The notes: generated by a model from the letters alone, not told the origin. 64,000 nt of DNA from Batkoa obscura (GCA_030770535.1 JASVEC010000005.1:744001-808000); one strand, 5' to 3'; counted from the stretch's first letter, positions 25,203 through 37,344 are shown. Program-made: numbers and translations.

Positions 25203-25312
25203 TATTTAATTTGAAAATAGTTTTTTTAATCACTTTGACAAGTGTTTGGCTGAAGATTTGTTTTTTAATTTAAACAAACTTATTGAATAACTTAATTAAA
25301 AGAAGAGATAGA

Positions 25313-25365
25313 AATGAGGATGTTTTTTTTTGGTTTTATCACTTTCTCTATTTTTATTGAACTAG
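25313..25365 (-). repeat. M103 MITE, copy 10 (half copy)
   Basis: Only one half remains: GAGGATGTTTTTTTTTGG followed by TTTTATCAC; the other end is lost. Confidence 0.55.
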
Positions 25366-25925
25366 TTTTTTGTTTTTAATTTATTTTAATTTATTTTAAT
25401 TTATTTTTTATGCTTTTGTCTTAATATTATCTTATATTATAAATTAAAAGTAGGGGTTTTTTTGCTATTTTTAAATATTTGTCCAAATTCATATTAGAAC
25501 TATTATAAAACTTTGTTTTTGCAAGTCTCATAGTTTGTATTAACAATTTTTAAAATTTGCTAATGATAAAACTTATAATTCTAGTTAAAAATTTAAACTA
25601 TCTGCATTTCTGGATATATATAATATTAATATAAATCAAATGTTAAGCATTTTTGCCTAAGCTGTTTCATATTTGATTAGTCGTGTATTTATGTTTATTA
25701 GACTTTCAAGTTAGTAAACAAAACATGCATTAATAAAAAGCTAGCTGCAAATTTAAATTTCGTGATTTTGATCTAATTTTAAATACCAAGTTAACCCCAA
25801 TCACATTGTTTTTTTTATTTAGCTTGGAAACTTTTATCCTAATTATTGGTTCTGTGGCACGACTTTCCATACTTGTGCACAAACTCAAGCTTAAAATCTA
25901 TCTCCATCACAAAAAAATATTGGAC

Positions 25926-25998
25926 TGATCCCGCCAGGGATCGAACCTGGAATCTTCTGTTCCGTAGACAGACGCCTTATCCATTGGGCCACGGGACC
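25926..25998 (-). tRNA. tRNA-Arg(ACG)
   Basis: 73-nt intronless tRNA. The acceptor arms GGTCCCG/CGGGATC pair with one G-T. The D arm is GCC...GGC, the anticodon stem TCTGT/ACAGA has loop CTACGGA (anticodon ACG), the variable loop is AGATT, and the T arm is CCAGG-TTCGATC-CCTGG. A run of seven T lies about 10 nt downstream as a pol III terminator. It is identical to the tRNA at 27503-27575. Confidence 0.97.
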
Positions 25999-26169
25999 AT
26001 TTTAAATTATTATTTTTAACAAAAATATAAACACTTAAAACGTATTTTTATAAAATTTCGACATTTTAAACTTGATTAAAAACAATCTAATCAAACATAA
26101 ATCTATCAAATTTAAATAGCTTTTCATTTTGTTGTGGTGTTACAAAATTATTATATATGATAACTTTAA

Positions 26170-26250
26170 TTTTAACAGTAATTTTGAAAACTTTGCTTAA
26201 AATTTGTAAAAATAAATTTTTTGTTGAAAAGCAAAAGTAACCCTCTGAGG
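26170..26250. repeat. Left flank of an older repeat interrupted by R500 copy 4
   Basis: GAAAACTTTGCTTAAAAT through AAGTAACCC aligns to about 28975-29025, and the sequence right of the R500 copy (26733-26790) aligns to about 29026-29090. The 29-kb locus is thus a related empty site. Confidence 0.65.
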
Positions 26251-26732
26251 TGTGAAATATCGCTTCATTAGCTCTAGGATTGATTATAATATGATAATCA
26301 ATTCTGAGTTCCTTATATAGATTTGCTGTAAGAATTGCTACCACCTGATCATGAAGAACTTATTGCCCACGTTTTAATCTCCATACTTGGCAACTACAAT
26401 AAGGAATAACTGTTATAATCTTCCTTATATATTAGCCCACCCAGTTGGAGTATAAAAGAGATTCTTCAACATACTAACTCGAGGCTTTTTTAATTGGGTT
26501 ACTCCCTGATAACGTATCATTAATAAAGCCACTAGGTCTTTCTGACAACATCTTACATAGATTTTACGGTAGTATCTTCCATTATATTTGTTTTACATAA
26601 TTCGTAGCTTATTACGTACTATTTCTATTGTTAAGTCTATCTCAGTTACATAAACTAAGGCCGTTCGACTCAAGGCAAGCTAATTAAGCAAGAGTAGCTT
26701 TTAACTCCGACCACTGAGTATCAACTTTCACA
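26251..26732 (-). mobile_element. R500 element, copy 4 (near full length)
   Basis: 482 bp, TGTGAAAT to TTTCACA, flanked by GAGG on both sides (26247-26250 and 26733-26736). A related locus at about 28975-29090 lacks the insertion. G-rich flanks are rare here, so the GAGG duplication is hard to explain by chance. Confidence 0.85.
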
Positions 26733-26789
26733 GAGGCACAGTTTCAAATTATCTTACTATAATTTATATTATGAGTTAGCAGAATTTTT

Positions 26790-27058
26790 ATTAAATTTAA
26801 TATTTCAGATAAATAAATAGTCAAAATAAATTTTGCTTATTATTTTATCATTTTTTAGATATAAAAACACCAAAACCTAATACTGATATAGCTTATTTAT
26901 TATAATAATCTAAATTCATTAAGCTTGGTCTTGTTTTTATTTTATATTTTATCAAAGTTTAATTTTTATTATTTAATTTGTTAACAATTTTATTAATATG
27001 TTTTTTAAATACTAACTAAAATCTGTATAATTTATATAACTTTTTATTATTATTGAAA
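26790..27058 (-). mobile_element. DDE-type DNA transposon fragment, copy D
   Basis: Minus-strand fragment aligning to 30140-30410 of copy A. It covers the region around the first acidic motif (LDFK...P, here degraded) and ends at an M103 insertion. Confidence 0.65.
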
Positions 27059-27158
27059 GATTTCTTTATTTTTACGTTTAAGAATTTTACTAAACTATTC
27101 TACTCAAATAGCGCTTAAAAGATGGAAAAAGTGATGAAGCCAAAAAAATATCCCCATA
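27059..27158 (+). repeat. M103 MITE, copy 11
   Basis: Left end worn (TTTCTTTATTTTTACG), right end intact (ATATCCCCATA). Confidence 0.7.
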
Positions 27159-27502
27159 CTTTTATTAATTTTTTAAAGTAGTGTTCATTAACAAATATTT
27201 TTTAAACTGTCTATTTAAACTGACTACATTATATTTAATAAATTTGTCAACTTTATTTATATTATTTTAAATGAAAAAATATAACAGATTAAGCTTCAAA
27301 CGTTAATTATATCTATATTTTAAATTATACATGTATAAAGTACTAATTGATGTAAAAAGCTAAAACCAAATTTAGTTGCTTGAAATTGGCTCAAATGGGC
27401 TGATTTTTGAGTATAATACTTTAATGTAAGTTCAAATGATAAAATCCATAAAATAGTTTGTTTTAGTCGATTATATATTTTTTTGAATTAAGAATTCAAA
27501 AC

Positions 27503-27575
27503 GGTCCCGTGGCCCAATGGATAAGGCGTCTGTCTACGGAACAGAAGATTCCAGGTTCGATCCCTGGCGGGATCA
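27503..27575 (+). tRNA. tRNA-Arg(ACG), second copy
   Basis: Identical in all 73 nt to the minus-strand tRNA at 25926-25998. The flanks are unrelated and the downstream T run is only four long, a weaker pol III terminator. Confidence 0.96.
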
Positions 27576-27798
27576 TAATAGTATTTTCATTGCTAGTTTT
27601 TTGGACCCTGTTGTTATACATAAAATTATTAATTTTAACCATTTGCCAACAAAGCACGACGCAGAGGTTGTAGTCTAATTATTCTACTATTCTCACTGAC
27701 TATAACTTTTGGTTGTAGTTGAATATGCAAGCTCAATTATTATTTAATTTCAAAAATCATGTAATTTATAAAAATTAAGTCAAAAATTAGCATATAAA

Positions 27799-27907
27799 AT
27801 GGGGTGTTTTTTTTGATTTTTCACCACTTTTCCCTTTTTTCAAGCGCTATTTATTTGAGCGGAAAGATTGTTAGTAAAATTCTTAAACAAAAAAATACAT
27901 CCTCAAA
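27799..27907 (-). repeat. M103 MITE, copy 12
   Basis: Starts TGGGGTGTTTTTTTTGA and ends ACATCCTCA. A 4-bp duplication (TATT) lies in the centre. Confidence 0.75.
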
Positions 27908-28062
27908 TTTAATTTTGAATTACACATTAATAAAATTCTTAAACATTAAAATTTTCAACCCAGTAATAATAAAAAAAGTAAGTTAAAAACCAAAAAAATG
28001 CTTTTAATAAATAATTAAATTAAAAGTGCTTTAAGCCAAATAGGATAAAGAAAGGATTCTTA

Positions 28063-28164
28063 TATGTGAATGTATTTTTTTGTTTAAGAATTTTACTAAC
28101 AATCTTTCCGCTCAAATAACGCTTAAAAATGGAAAATAACGAAACCAAAAAAAACACCCCCATA
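28063..28164 (+). repeat. M103 MITE, copy 13
   Basis: Starts TATGTGAATGTA and ends ACACCCCCATA with TA flanks. Confidence 0.85.
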
Positions 28165-28565
28165 TAGATAAGTTTTAATAATACAAAGATGTGCTTTTTG
28201 TTTAACAATTAATACTTATTAGCTTTGGCTCCTACTGCAGGATTTTTAAGCTTTTAAATAATGCTTAATAGGATTTGAATCTGAATTTTGAGCATGTTAG
28301 TAGTATTTAAATTTATAAATTTAGTAAGATTTTTTATTATTATTTAATATAAGTACAGTATAGCACAAATAATACTATTCTTTCATAAAACAAAGCTTTT
28401 TTTGCTTTGGATGATATATTTATAAATCAAAATATTAATACAATCACCCTGTTTTATAGCACCATTAATTGCTGCTAAAAGCTTAAAACTTGCTAGCAGC
28501 TTAAAGGAAGGCAACCCTAATTTAATAACCTTTTATCACAAATCCCACTTTATTATAAGGTTAAT

Positions 28566-28669
28566 TATGGGGCTGTTTTTTTAGCTTCACCACTTTTTCT
28601 ATCTTTTAAGCGCTATTTGAGTAGAATAGTTGTTAGTAAAATTCTTTAACAAAAAAATACATCTCCATA
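28566..28669 (-). repeat. M103 MITE, copy 14
   Basis: Starts TATGGGGCTG and ends ACATCTCCATA. The right flank is a transposon fragment (28670-28757). Confidence 0.82.
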
Positions 28670-28757
28670 TGCTGAATCATGATTTAATATTTCAAATGAG
28701 CAATCAAAATAAACTTTACTTATTATTCTATTATTTTTTTACTCTTATTTAGATATA
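28670..28757 (-). mobile_element. DDE-type DNA transposon fragment, copy E
   Basis: 88 bp aligning to about 30125-30200 of copy A (TGCTGAATCATGATTTAATA start), bounded on both sides by M103 copies. Confidence 0.6.
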
Positions 28758-28861
28758 TATGGGGATATACTTTTTTGTTAAAGAATTTTACTAACAACTA
28801 TTCTACTCAAATAGCGCTTAAAAGATAGAAAAAGTGGTGAAGCTAAAAAAACACCCTTATA
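28758..28861 (+). repeat. M103 MITE, copy 15
   Basis: Starts TATGGGGATATAC and ends ACACCCTTATA. Confidence 0.83.
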
Positions 28862-28910
28862 TTATATATTATTTGATAAATATTTACTTCAATATTATTA
28901 AGTAAGTATT

Positions 28911-28921
28911 GGGGGGGGGGG
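28911..28921 (+). repeat. Run of eleven G
   Basis: An uninterrupted G11 tract lies in strongly A+T-rich DNA, at the edge of a repeat reading TTTGTCCGAATTGGCTTCA. A related CCAATTCGGACACCC occurs reversed at about 31760-31775. Confidence 0.7.
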
Positions 28922-29099
28922 TTTGTCCGAATTGGCTTCATTTTTTTATCCAACTTTTAAATATTTTATATTTTAAAACTTTGCTTAAAATTCTATAAAT
29001 TCTCTATTAAAAACCAAAAGTACCCGACACAATTTTATATTATATTATTATAATTTATATTGTTAATTAGCGGAATTTCTATCAAATTTAATATAAATT

Positions 29100-31200
29100 C
29101 CCGGGTTAGCAAAGCTTTTACCAATATGGCATATATATTGATATTGATCAAAGTTGCAGTATGTAAATCAATGCATACTCTTTTATAAAACCTCATTGAG
29201 AAATATTTATTATTGACTGCATTGTAGCCAACATTGCAGATTTACTATCAAATAAATAAATTATTTTGTTATAATTACTTAAATTAATAACAGTTAAGTT
29301 AATAAATAGCTGCATGGGAGGGGGTGGTTAGCCCCAAAACTATAATTAACCAACCCTATGTAACACAAGCAGTATAATAATAGTTTTTACTTATTATTAC
29401 AACTACTTGGTCTTTGACTATTTATTAACTTAACTGTTATTACTTTAAGTAATATCAACATTTAATAATTGATTTCTATCATCTAATAAGCTACTTACTT
29501 GCTTACTAAATATTGAAACTTAAACTTTCAGTTTTTTTTATAAGATAAGCTGGGGTTGTTGATCTTTTGATATTTTTATTCTTTATAAACTTTATAACTT
29601 TGATTGGAATTATATCGCTTGTTTTTTTGATCTATCAGATACTGGATAACAGTGTGTGTAGTTTTTTACCACGTTTAATAAAATGTAAATACTTTTTAAT
29701 ACCTTGTATTATTATTATTTTTTTTGTATCTTTGTTTCTTTTCATACCTTTTTAAAAATTATATCTGCTTTCCCATTATTAACAGTTGAGTTATTAGCTC
29801 TACTATGTTCACAAATAAAAATCTCATTTGAAATTAATTGATTAATATCTTCTATTTTACCTAATTCTTCAAAACCATTTTTCCATTATTAAAAGATTTC
29901 CAAAATGTCCGTCAAGCTGTACTTTTTCCATGATGCTCACATCAAAGCAAAAAAATTAAGACCAATATTTAAACTACTATTTATAAAATAAATTTCTTCA
30001 AATATATAATGTAAAAACTCTTGAGATTTAAAATGATATCCTTTATCTGCCCATATATTAATTTTTGTAAACTTTTTAAATAAAAGCTCTTTAGATATTA
30101 AGTCAATTAAACAATCTCCTGCATATGCTGAATCATGATTTAATATTTCAGATAAATAATAAAAATAAATTTTGCCTATTGTTTTATCGTTTTTTAAATA
30201 TAAAACATCAAAACTTTAATACTAATATAGCTTGTTTATTATAATGATCTAAATTTATTGGATCTGGTCTTGTTCCTATTTCCATATTTTGTTTAAAGTC
30301 TAAAATTATTATACAACTTCTATTATTTAATTTTTTAATAGTTTCATTAAATATGTTTTTTTGAGTATCAACACAAAATTCATGTAATTTATATAACCTT
30401 TTTTCTTTATTAAAAGATTCCTCTATCTCTGCTTTATTTTCTGTCGTATTTATTTTATTTTCAAATAGCTTTTTTCTAAACTGTATACTGGGCACATATA
30501 TTACATAAATCTGTTTTTCTTGTTGGATTTTTAAAATCATTTGGTATATATTTAAATAATGTTGACCTAGCTACTGCTTTATCTTTTAAATCATTAAGAT
30601 ACTTACTGTATATCATTCTTCTACCTTTATTTAATATATATATTATCTGACGAATATATATTATTATTTTTATCATTATTAAATCTTGATGAAATAGTTG
30701 AATTATCAAGTAAATATTGTATAATAATCTCGATTTGCTCATCTTTAATTTTTTTTGTATTTTTGATAGTAGGTCGTAACGTTGGTATTTTATTATTATT
30801 AGTTATTTTTGAATAATCATATTGATTTTTACTTATATTAAATCCAAAACTTTTACATTCATCAAAAGAATATACTGAAGCTATAGTCGATAATAATGCT
30901 ACTTGTTCGTTTTTATTTCCTGTTTCCCTTAAAGCACTAATTTTATACATTGCTTGATTAAGTTTGTTATTATTAATAGTAAAATTTAATAATTTTTCTT
31001 TTCTTTTTTTGTTTTATTATAAAATTCCATAAACTTTGGGTTATTGTGAATAGTTGTTAAAATTGATGTAAATGAATTACAATGTTTATATAATGTGCTT
31101 CTCCCTATCGTATTAAAATTTTTAGAAATTCCATTTCGAAGTTTAGTTATAAAAGCTTGCATTTTGTTTTTATTTTAATAAAAAATAAAGTCAAATAATT
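29100..31200 (-). mobile_element. DDE-type DNA transposon, copy A (most complete, decayed)
   Basis: Reading from an ATG at about 31162 on the minus strand, pieces in two or more frames spell a transposase. They include 'MQAFITKLRNGISKNFNTIGRSTLYK', 'ISALRETGNKNEQVALLS', 'YLNDLKDKAVARSTLFKYIPNDFKN', 'IILDFKQNMEIGTRPDPINL' (first Asp), 'LNHDSAYAGDCLIDL', 'KINIWADKGYHFKSQEFLHY' (second Asp), 'GLNFFAL', then 'HHGKST' and 'LDGHFGNL' (third acidic site) near 29905. Several frameshifts and stops break it, for example between 'KKEK' and 'LNQAMYK' near 31000, and around 29920-29940. From memory, similar DxG...HF / HGKS..DGHFG proteins occur in Glomeromycotina and Hydra; the superfamily name is uncertain. 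The 3' non-coding tail runs to about 29100 and includes a strong inverted repeat (29274-29453). Confidence 0.75.
29274..29453. repeat. 36-bp inverted repeat with 108-bp spacer
   Basis: Arms at 29274-29309 and 29418-29453 are complementary over 36 bp with one mismatch; the inner 25 bp are perfect. The inner part of the left arm reads CAGTTAAGTTAATAAATAG. The spacer contains a G-rich GGGAGGGGGTGG. A worn version lies in copy B at about 17880-18040. Confidence 0.85.
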
Positions 31201-31252
31201 ATATAATTATATATTATATAGCTATTGAATATTTAATAAAAAATACAAACAC

Positions 31253-31619
31253 TGTGAAATATCGTTTCATCATCTCTGTGATTGATTATCGCATAATAAT
31301 CACTTAACTTGTTTACAAAACTAGTTGGAGTATAAAATAGATTTTTCAACATAATAGCTCGAGGCTTTTTAATCGAACTATTCCCTAATATTATACTTTT
31401 AGTAAAGCCAGTAAGTCTTATAGTATTTTACGTAGATTTTACAGCAGTATCTTCTATTCTATTTATTTTATATAGTTCGTAGCTTATTGGGCACTATTCC
31501 TATTAAGTTAAGTCTATCTTAGTTACATGAACTAAGGCCTTTTGACTTATGGCCAGTTAATTAAACTACTAAAATTGCCTTTAACTCCAATCACTGAGTA
31601 CCGAGACTTTACTTTCACA
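31253..31619 (-). mobile_element. R500 element, copy 5 (internally deleted)
   Basis: 367 bp, TGTGAAAT to TTTCACA. It lies 5' of transposase copy A on the same strand. It lacks part of the centre and has an extra 6-8 bp near its right end. No matching 4-bp flanks are visible. Confidence 0.75.
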
Positions 31620-34600
31620 AATATATAATTAAAATAAAATAAATAAGATAAGTCTTTTAAGTCAAATTTTTAAATTTAGCTAATCAATCACACACATTAA
31701 AGACTTACAAATTTAAAAGCTTAAAATTTGGATTAATTTCTAGTTAAATTCTGAAACCAATTCGGACACCCTCATATAGTAGTAGATCTTTGAACTGTAA
31801 AAATAAAATATTTATTATAAATCCTTTAATGGGATTACAACCAATGATTGGCTATTTCTAATATGCAAGAATTTGTACTAAAACATTTTAAACAACATAA
31901 TAAAGCATTTATTTTATAAAAAGCTATAGGCCCCTCAGTTAAAATTAAATACCTTCTAATTTAGATTACTAAAGTTTATATAATAAATAGGCTTTAGTTA
32001 TATTTCGATTCCTTTTTCTCCCTCTCTTGATATTAAAGTAAACACAATTATTAAAACTTAAATTTTAACTTACTAATAATGTTTATGTACTTAAATCTAT
32101 ATTAAAATTTGATCTTTTTATATCTATTTCTAATTACAGGTTATAGTTTAGTTTGACAATTTGTATGTAAAATTTAAATTATTAATTTTTTTAGATTAAT
32201 AAATATATACCATATGTTGTTAGATATTAATTAATTGCACTTGAATGTTTTAAGTTAGCACAGCTGATATTTGATAAATTGGCATTAATATAATATTGTA
32301 AATTTATATGTATTATAAATGTCTGATTAATGGTCATATTTATACTTTATTAACTTTAAGATTGAAAGTTAATACTTGGTCTGTTTCATATTATTAACCG
32401 TCATACTTTTTCCATAACTTTGACAACAAATATGACGGTCAATGCAAAATGATAGACTGAGTAAAATATAAATAGCCATTTAAAATTTATACTTTGACTA
32501 TTATTATATAAAATGTTCCATATTTAATAAGTTATTATTTTATATTATAAATATAAAATCAATGTTACTCATAATAGTTTTTGCCTTGGGTCAAAAAGCA
32601 CTTGTCTGATGATTTTATGGATGCAAGAGCTTTCTTGATCTAAAAGCTTGGTTTAATCTTTGTTTTTTGGGCCACCTTTGATTAAACTATTGAAATCAAA
32701 TAGCTGAACTTTTGTATCTTAAACTAGGCAAAGTTTTTTGAACCAAAGCAAAAATTATAATAGTAAGAGTAATATCATTCAAGCATTTTTATTTTTGTTT
32801 CACATTCGATAAAGTGACTATTTGGAATGGTTATTACTACAAAGGTAATATCAAAATCATACTTTGATTACTTTTACTTAATTGTTTCACATTTGATCAA
32901 TTATTTATTATACCAGTGTTAAAAGTTATTTTAATCATCTTTGCTTAGTTTTTTCACATTTTGTTAAATTATATTTCTAAGTAATATTAAAATTGTAGTA
33001 AAATCTTTCATAGTCACTTTACTTTGTTAATTAGCTAGGAAAAAATTGTTCTAAATTTACATTTAAATAATGCTTACCTACTTTATTTATGCTTGGTTTC
33101 TGTTTTTCATTTTTTTATGTTTGTTTGCAAAATTATAAAGAGGGACAATTAATGTGAAACAAATTGTTTGGGTTGTAACTTATAAAACAGTATCCTTTTT
33201 TAATAACATATTTTAAATACCAATAACCATCTGATATTTCAACATATGATGACTACTTGAATTTTATTTCTTATACTATATTTGTTTTGTGTTTTTTAGC
33301 ATTAAAAATAATGTTTTTGAGTTTAAACCCTTAAGGACCTAATTTTAACATAGTTGTACTTTATTTTATATAAAACCCTTTAAAAACAATATAAACTTAT
33401 ATTGAACACATGGTATTTTGGCTTTTTTAGTATCAAAAGTAATGTTTATATAAGCTTAGACCTATGACTTTGATTTTTACTTATATGTATTGTTTACTCC
33501 CTTTTGAACACAATAAAATTATGCTTATTATAGCAAAAAAATTGGAGTGTAGTAATTGTTCCCGTATTGTAAATTAAAGCAAAATTTAATGTACAGGAAT
33601 GTTTTTTACTTAGCTTTTTTACCCTTCTGCTATTTTTTTGAAATTTAAAAAAATTGATTAACCAATGCAGCTGCTTAAAGTTCAAAAATGTGCGCCGGTA
33701 AGTACGAATTATATAGCCAACTATGCTAATTAATTGGAGGCTTGTTAATTTAATTTTTATTGAAAATAAATAGTTAGCTAGTACACATCCAAGCTTTCAA
33801 CAGTACTATTAAATTAACTTTTAAATTTAAAAAATAGTAAAAAAAGACAATTGATAAAAGCATTCCCATATTATAATTTTCCATCTACTTGAATTAATAT
33901 AACTGCAAGAGGTAATATAAAAATAAACTTTTGTTGTAAAAGATCCTCAAAATGATAATAAATATATTTTGAGTTAGTTTATTTATTTATTAATACAATA
34001 AAGTTGATAGAAAATTTTAAAAAAAAACATGTTTATAAAATGTTTCTGAGGGGAAATTTAAAGTCCTTTATAAAATTAATAAAAAAAACATTAGTGAATT
34101 TTTAGATTGATTTTGTTTCTTGTTTTTAGATTTTATTTCGTACAAAAAATAATATGACAACAATATTTGTTACATTGATTAAATTCTGCCAAAAGAACTA
34201 ATTTGATGTAAATTTTCCAACCCCTTTTCTCACTTCTCACTTCTCACTTCTCATTATAAAAACCAACACCAACTTTAAAGTTCAATATATTAGAAAGCTG
34301 GTGTTTTTAAATAATAAAATATCTCAAGGTTCAGTATTGCTAGTTTTAATCCTTTAAATTTTTAATTAAGTTTGTAACAAGTCAATTTGGGCAGCTTTGT
34401 ACAGGTATACTTTTAATCTAGCAACATTGTTAGATAAGAGAGGAAGATATAATATAAATTATGAAAAAAGCAAAAACACTTTCAATCGAATTAAAACATA
34501 ACAAAAAATTTTAAGCTTTTATTTTTATAAAGGAAAATAGAAATAATTATAGCTAAGATATTTTTAACTTTCAAAATTACAATAAAGCCCACCCAAGGCA

Positions 34601-35379
34601 AAAATTAATTGTTTTGTAGCATAAATTTTTTTTAAATAGTTAAATTTGAACTTGACTTTATATGGCTGTTAAGCATTTGCTTTGACTAGAAAGTGAACAG
34701 TTTTCAGTATTCACTTTAAAGCCAAATTTTGATCTTACAATATTTTTATTTGAGTGAAAAAATTCAATTATTTTCAGTAATGAATTTTGGTAAGTTTTTT
34801 TTAAGTACTGAACATAAAGTTTAAAGGTTGTTTTGTTTTTACCTGGTAAAATAATTTAACAGCTTGAATTTTTAAAATAAATTATTAGATAGGTTATTTT
34901 ATTTTTTGATAAGTTGATTTTTTCATAGCTCAAAATATTTTTGTTTATAACAAGATTTTTATTTTATTTTTACTTTATCCAAATATTTTAGAAACTTAAT
35001 AAACCTTTTAGTAAAGCAAGCACATGGATTTATTGGTATTTAAAGTTTAATTTTATAATTTTTAAATCTCTTTGATTTAATATTTGTTTAAGGAGATTTT
35101 AGTTAAGTAAAGCTCTTTAAAAAAATAACAACAGAAACTAATCTATTTAAAACAGTTGAATTTCCTTTAAACTAATTACAATAATGATGTCATTTTGAAA
35201 TTACAAAATCCAACTGCTCAAAAAGATTTTATTTTATAAAAAAGCAGTCGTTGACTTTTGCTTTTAGTTTTATAATTAACCTAAAGGCTCAATTAAAAGG
35301 GGTTTTAATGAACTAATTCAAAAATTTATTTATTTATATATGAATTAGCAATAAATCCATATTTATAAATTTAAAAAGA
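31620..35379. other. Gene-free region without resolvable repeats
   Basis: About 3.8 kb contains no gene, tRNA, M103 or R500 copy that I can see. The sequence is less extreme in A+T than the rest of the island. A three-unit TCTCACT tandem lies at about 34228-34254. A minus-strand 63-residue open frame at 33494-33685 is not supported. Confidence 0.5.
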
Positions 35380-35480
35380 TTTGGGGCGTATTTTTTTGTT
35401 TAAGAATTTTACCAACAATCTTTCCACTCAAATAGCGCTTAAAAAATGGAAAAGTAATGAAACCAAAAAACATCCCCATA
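35380..35480 (+). repeat. M103 MITE, copy 16
   Basis: Starts TTGGGGCGTATTTTTTTG and ends ACATCCCCATA; the left TA is changed. Confidence 0.82.
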
Positions 35481-36239
35481 TAATTAATCATTCTGGTATA
35501 TGGAAACTATATAAAATCATGTTTTTTTATCAAATATACTATATATTGTTAAAAGTGTTTTTAAAAAAATCTAATAGCAGGTTTAAACTTTTTTAGCAAA
35601 TGTTTACATTTTATTGCAACAGCAATAAATTTCATTTATTTATTATTAGACTATTGTGTAAGCTTTTATAAAAAAATTAAAATAGCTTTAAATTCTATAA
35701 AAGGACTTTATTTACATAAAATGCTAAAAAAATATAACTTATTAGTTTATTAAAGGTATGTTTAAATCCTGGATAAAAAATTAGATTTTTGTAAATTTTA
35801 ATTAAATATTTTTTATAATTGCTTTATATAAGAAATTAAACTGAGAATATTCATAAAAAATGCTTTAGCTATAGCTTAATTAGCTAGGTATAATATAACA
35901 AATTAAAATTGTATCAAAAATTATAAACTAGAATCAGTTTTATTGGTTAATAATACCCTGGATATTCAATTTAATTTAAATGTAACCCAATATATCAAAA
36001 ACTTAAATTGTGTAAAAATGATATATTTTATGCTTATGGAAAATAAATTGATAAAAAAACAATTAAAAAAACTTTAAAACAAGCTTTGAAACATCTATTC
36101 AAACCTAAAAATAATAATAATAAAGTAACTTTAAACCAGAATTTTAACTTTTTAACTTTTTCATAAAGTTTTTTTTAAGAATATTTATTAAATTTATTTA
36201 CCTATTAAATTTGTATTTTATTTTTATAGCATTTAAGAA
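35481..36239. other. A+T-rich sequence, no supported feature
   Basis: I see no gene or recognised repeat; short coding-like words (for example near 36050-36110) are too broken to assign. Confidence 0.4.
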
Positions 36240-36344
36240 TATAGGGATGTTTTTTTTGGTTTCATCACTTTTTCCATCTTTTAAGTCCCATTTAAATGAA
36301 AAAATTGTTAATAAAATTGTTAAATACAAAAATATATCCCCATA
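36240..36344 (-). repeat. M103 MITE, copy 17
   Basis: Starts TATAGGGATGTTTTTTTTGG and ends ATATCCCCATA. Confidence 0.82.
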
Positions 36345-36374
36345 TAATAATTCATCTTACTATTTCAAAAATGA

Positions 36375-36477
36375 TATGGGGACGTTTTTTTGGTTTCATT
36401 ATTTTTCCATCTTTTAAGCGCTGTTTGAGTGGAAAGATTGTTAGTAAAATTCTTAAACAAAAAAATACAGCCTCATA
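36375..36477 (-). repeat. M103 MITE, copy 18
   Basis: Starts TATGGGGACGTTTTTTTGG and ends ACAGCCTCATA. Only 30 bp separate it from copy 17. Confidence 0.85.
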
Positions 36478-36637
36478 TGTATATAAAGCTATTGTTTTAA
36501 TTTAATTATCAGCAGTTGTCAAATTATATTTATTATTATATTATTATATGTAAGCTTGGTATAAAAACTGGCTTGATTGTTCTATATAAATTAATACTTA
36601 TTTTTATACCTTGCAAGCTTTTATAAATAATATAAAA

Positions 36638-36730
36638 TATGAGAGTGCTTTTTTGGTTTTATTATTTTTTCTATTTTTAAGCATTATTTAAACAGAAAAC
36701 GAATATTTTATTAAATACTTACACTTTATT
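36638..36730 (-). repeat. M103 MITE, copy 19 (worn)
   Basis: Left half clear (GAGAGTGCTTTTTTGGTTTTATTA), right end eroded near ATACTTACAC. Confidence 0.55.
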
Positions 36731-37344
36731 TTTGTTATTTTTATTATTTTTATTATTTATTTATTTTATATTTTATTTTGTAAATTGGTTTTATTATTAA
36801 TAAACATTCACATGATTTTATATAAGCGATTTTATTTTAAAAATATTACTTTAAATAATAATCAGCATTTTAACTAGTTCAACTAAGTGAGTGTTATAAC
36901 TTAGTCTGTTTTGATTTCCAATTAATAATGTAAAAAAATAAATAAACCATGGCATTTATTATATAGCATAATAGAAAATAGCTTTTCAATGATACTATAA
37001 ATTAAATGTTTATAAGTTAAAATAACAAAATAAAAATATTTATCTTAAAAGCCTATATCCATTATATATCAATTTTTTTAAAATTTCTACTAAAATACTG
37101 TTTAGTTATTTAATTGTTTTATTGATTTAAGGTAATAAAAAGCAGAAACAGAATGTTTAATAAGTATTAACTTAGCTAATTCTAAAAGCATAAAGTTAAA
37201 AAAACTAATAACATTATTTATTAATATTATTTAAAAAAATTTATGTCTATAAACTATATTTATATACATACTTAAATATATAAAAAGAAGTTTAATTTGA
37301 AATAACCCTAGCTTTAATTTATTTTATAAAATACATATCCCCCA
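36731..37344. other. A+T-rich sequence, no supported feature
   Basis: No gene is supported; TTTTATTATT-type simple sequence occupies about 36730-36775. Confidence 0.4.

Noticed and set aside
25926-27575. Idea that the two tRNA genes are SINE heads or tails
   Set aside because: Both are complete 73-nt cloverleafs with unrelated flanks and no attached repeat body or A-rich tail.
36211-36505. Several short open frames in the island share peptides such as LSGK(I/T)VSKILKQKNT
   Set aside because: They are chance translations of M103 copies in one frame (also near 23687, 25051, 27804, 28020 and 41254), not a protein family.
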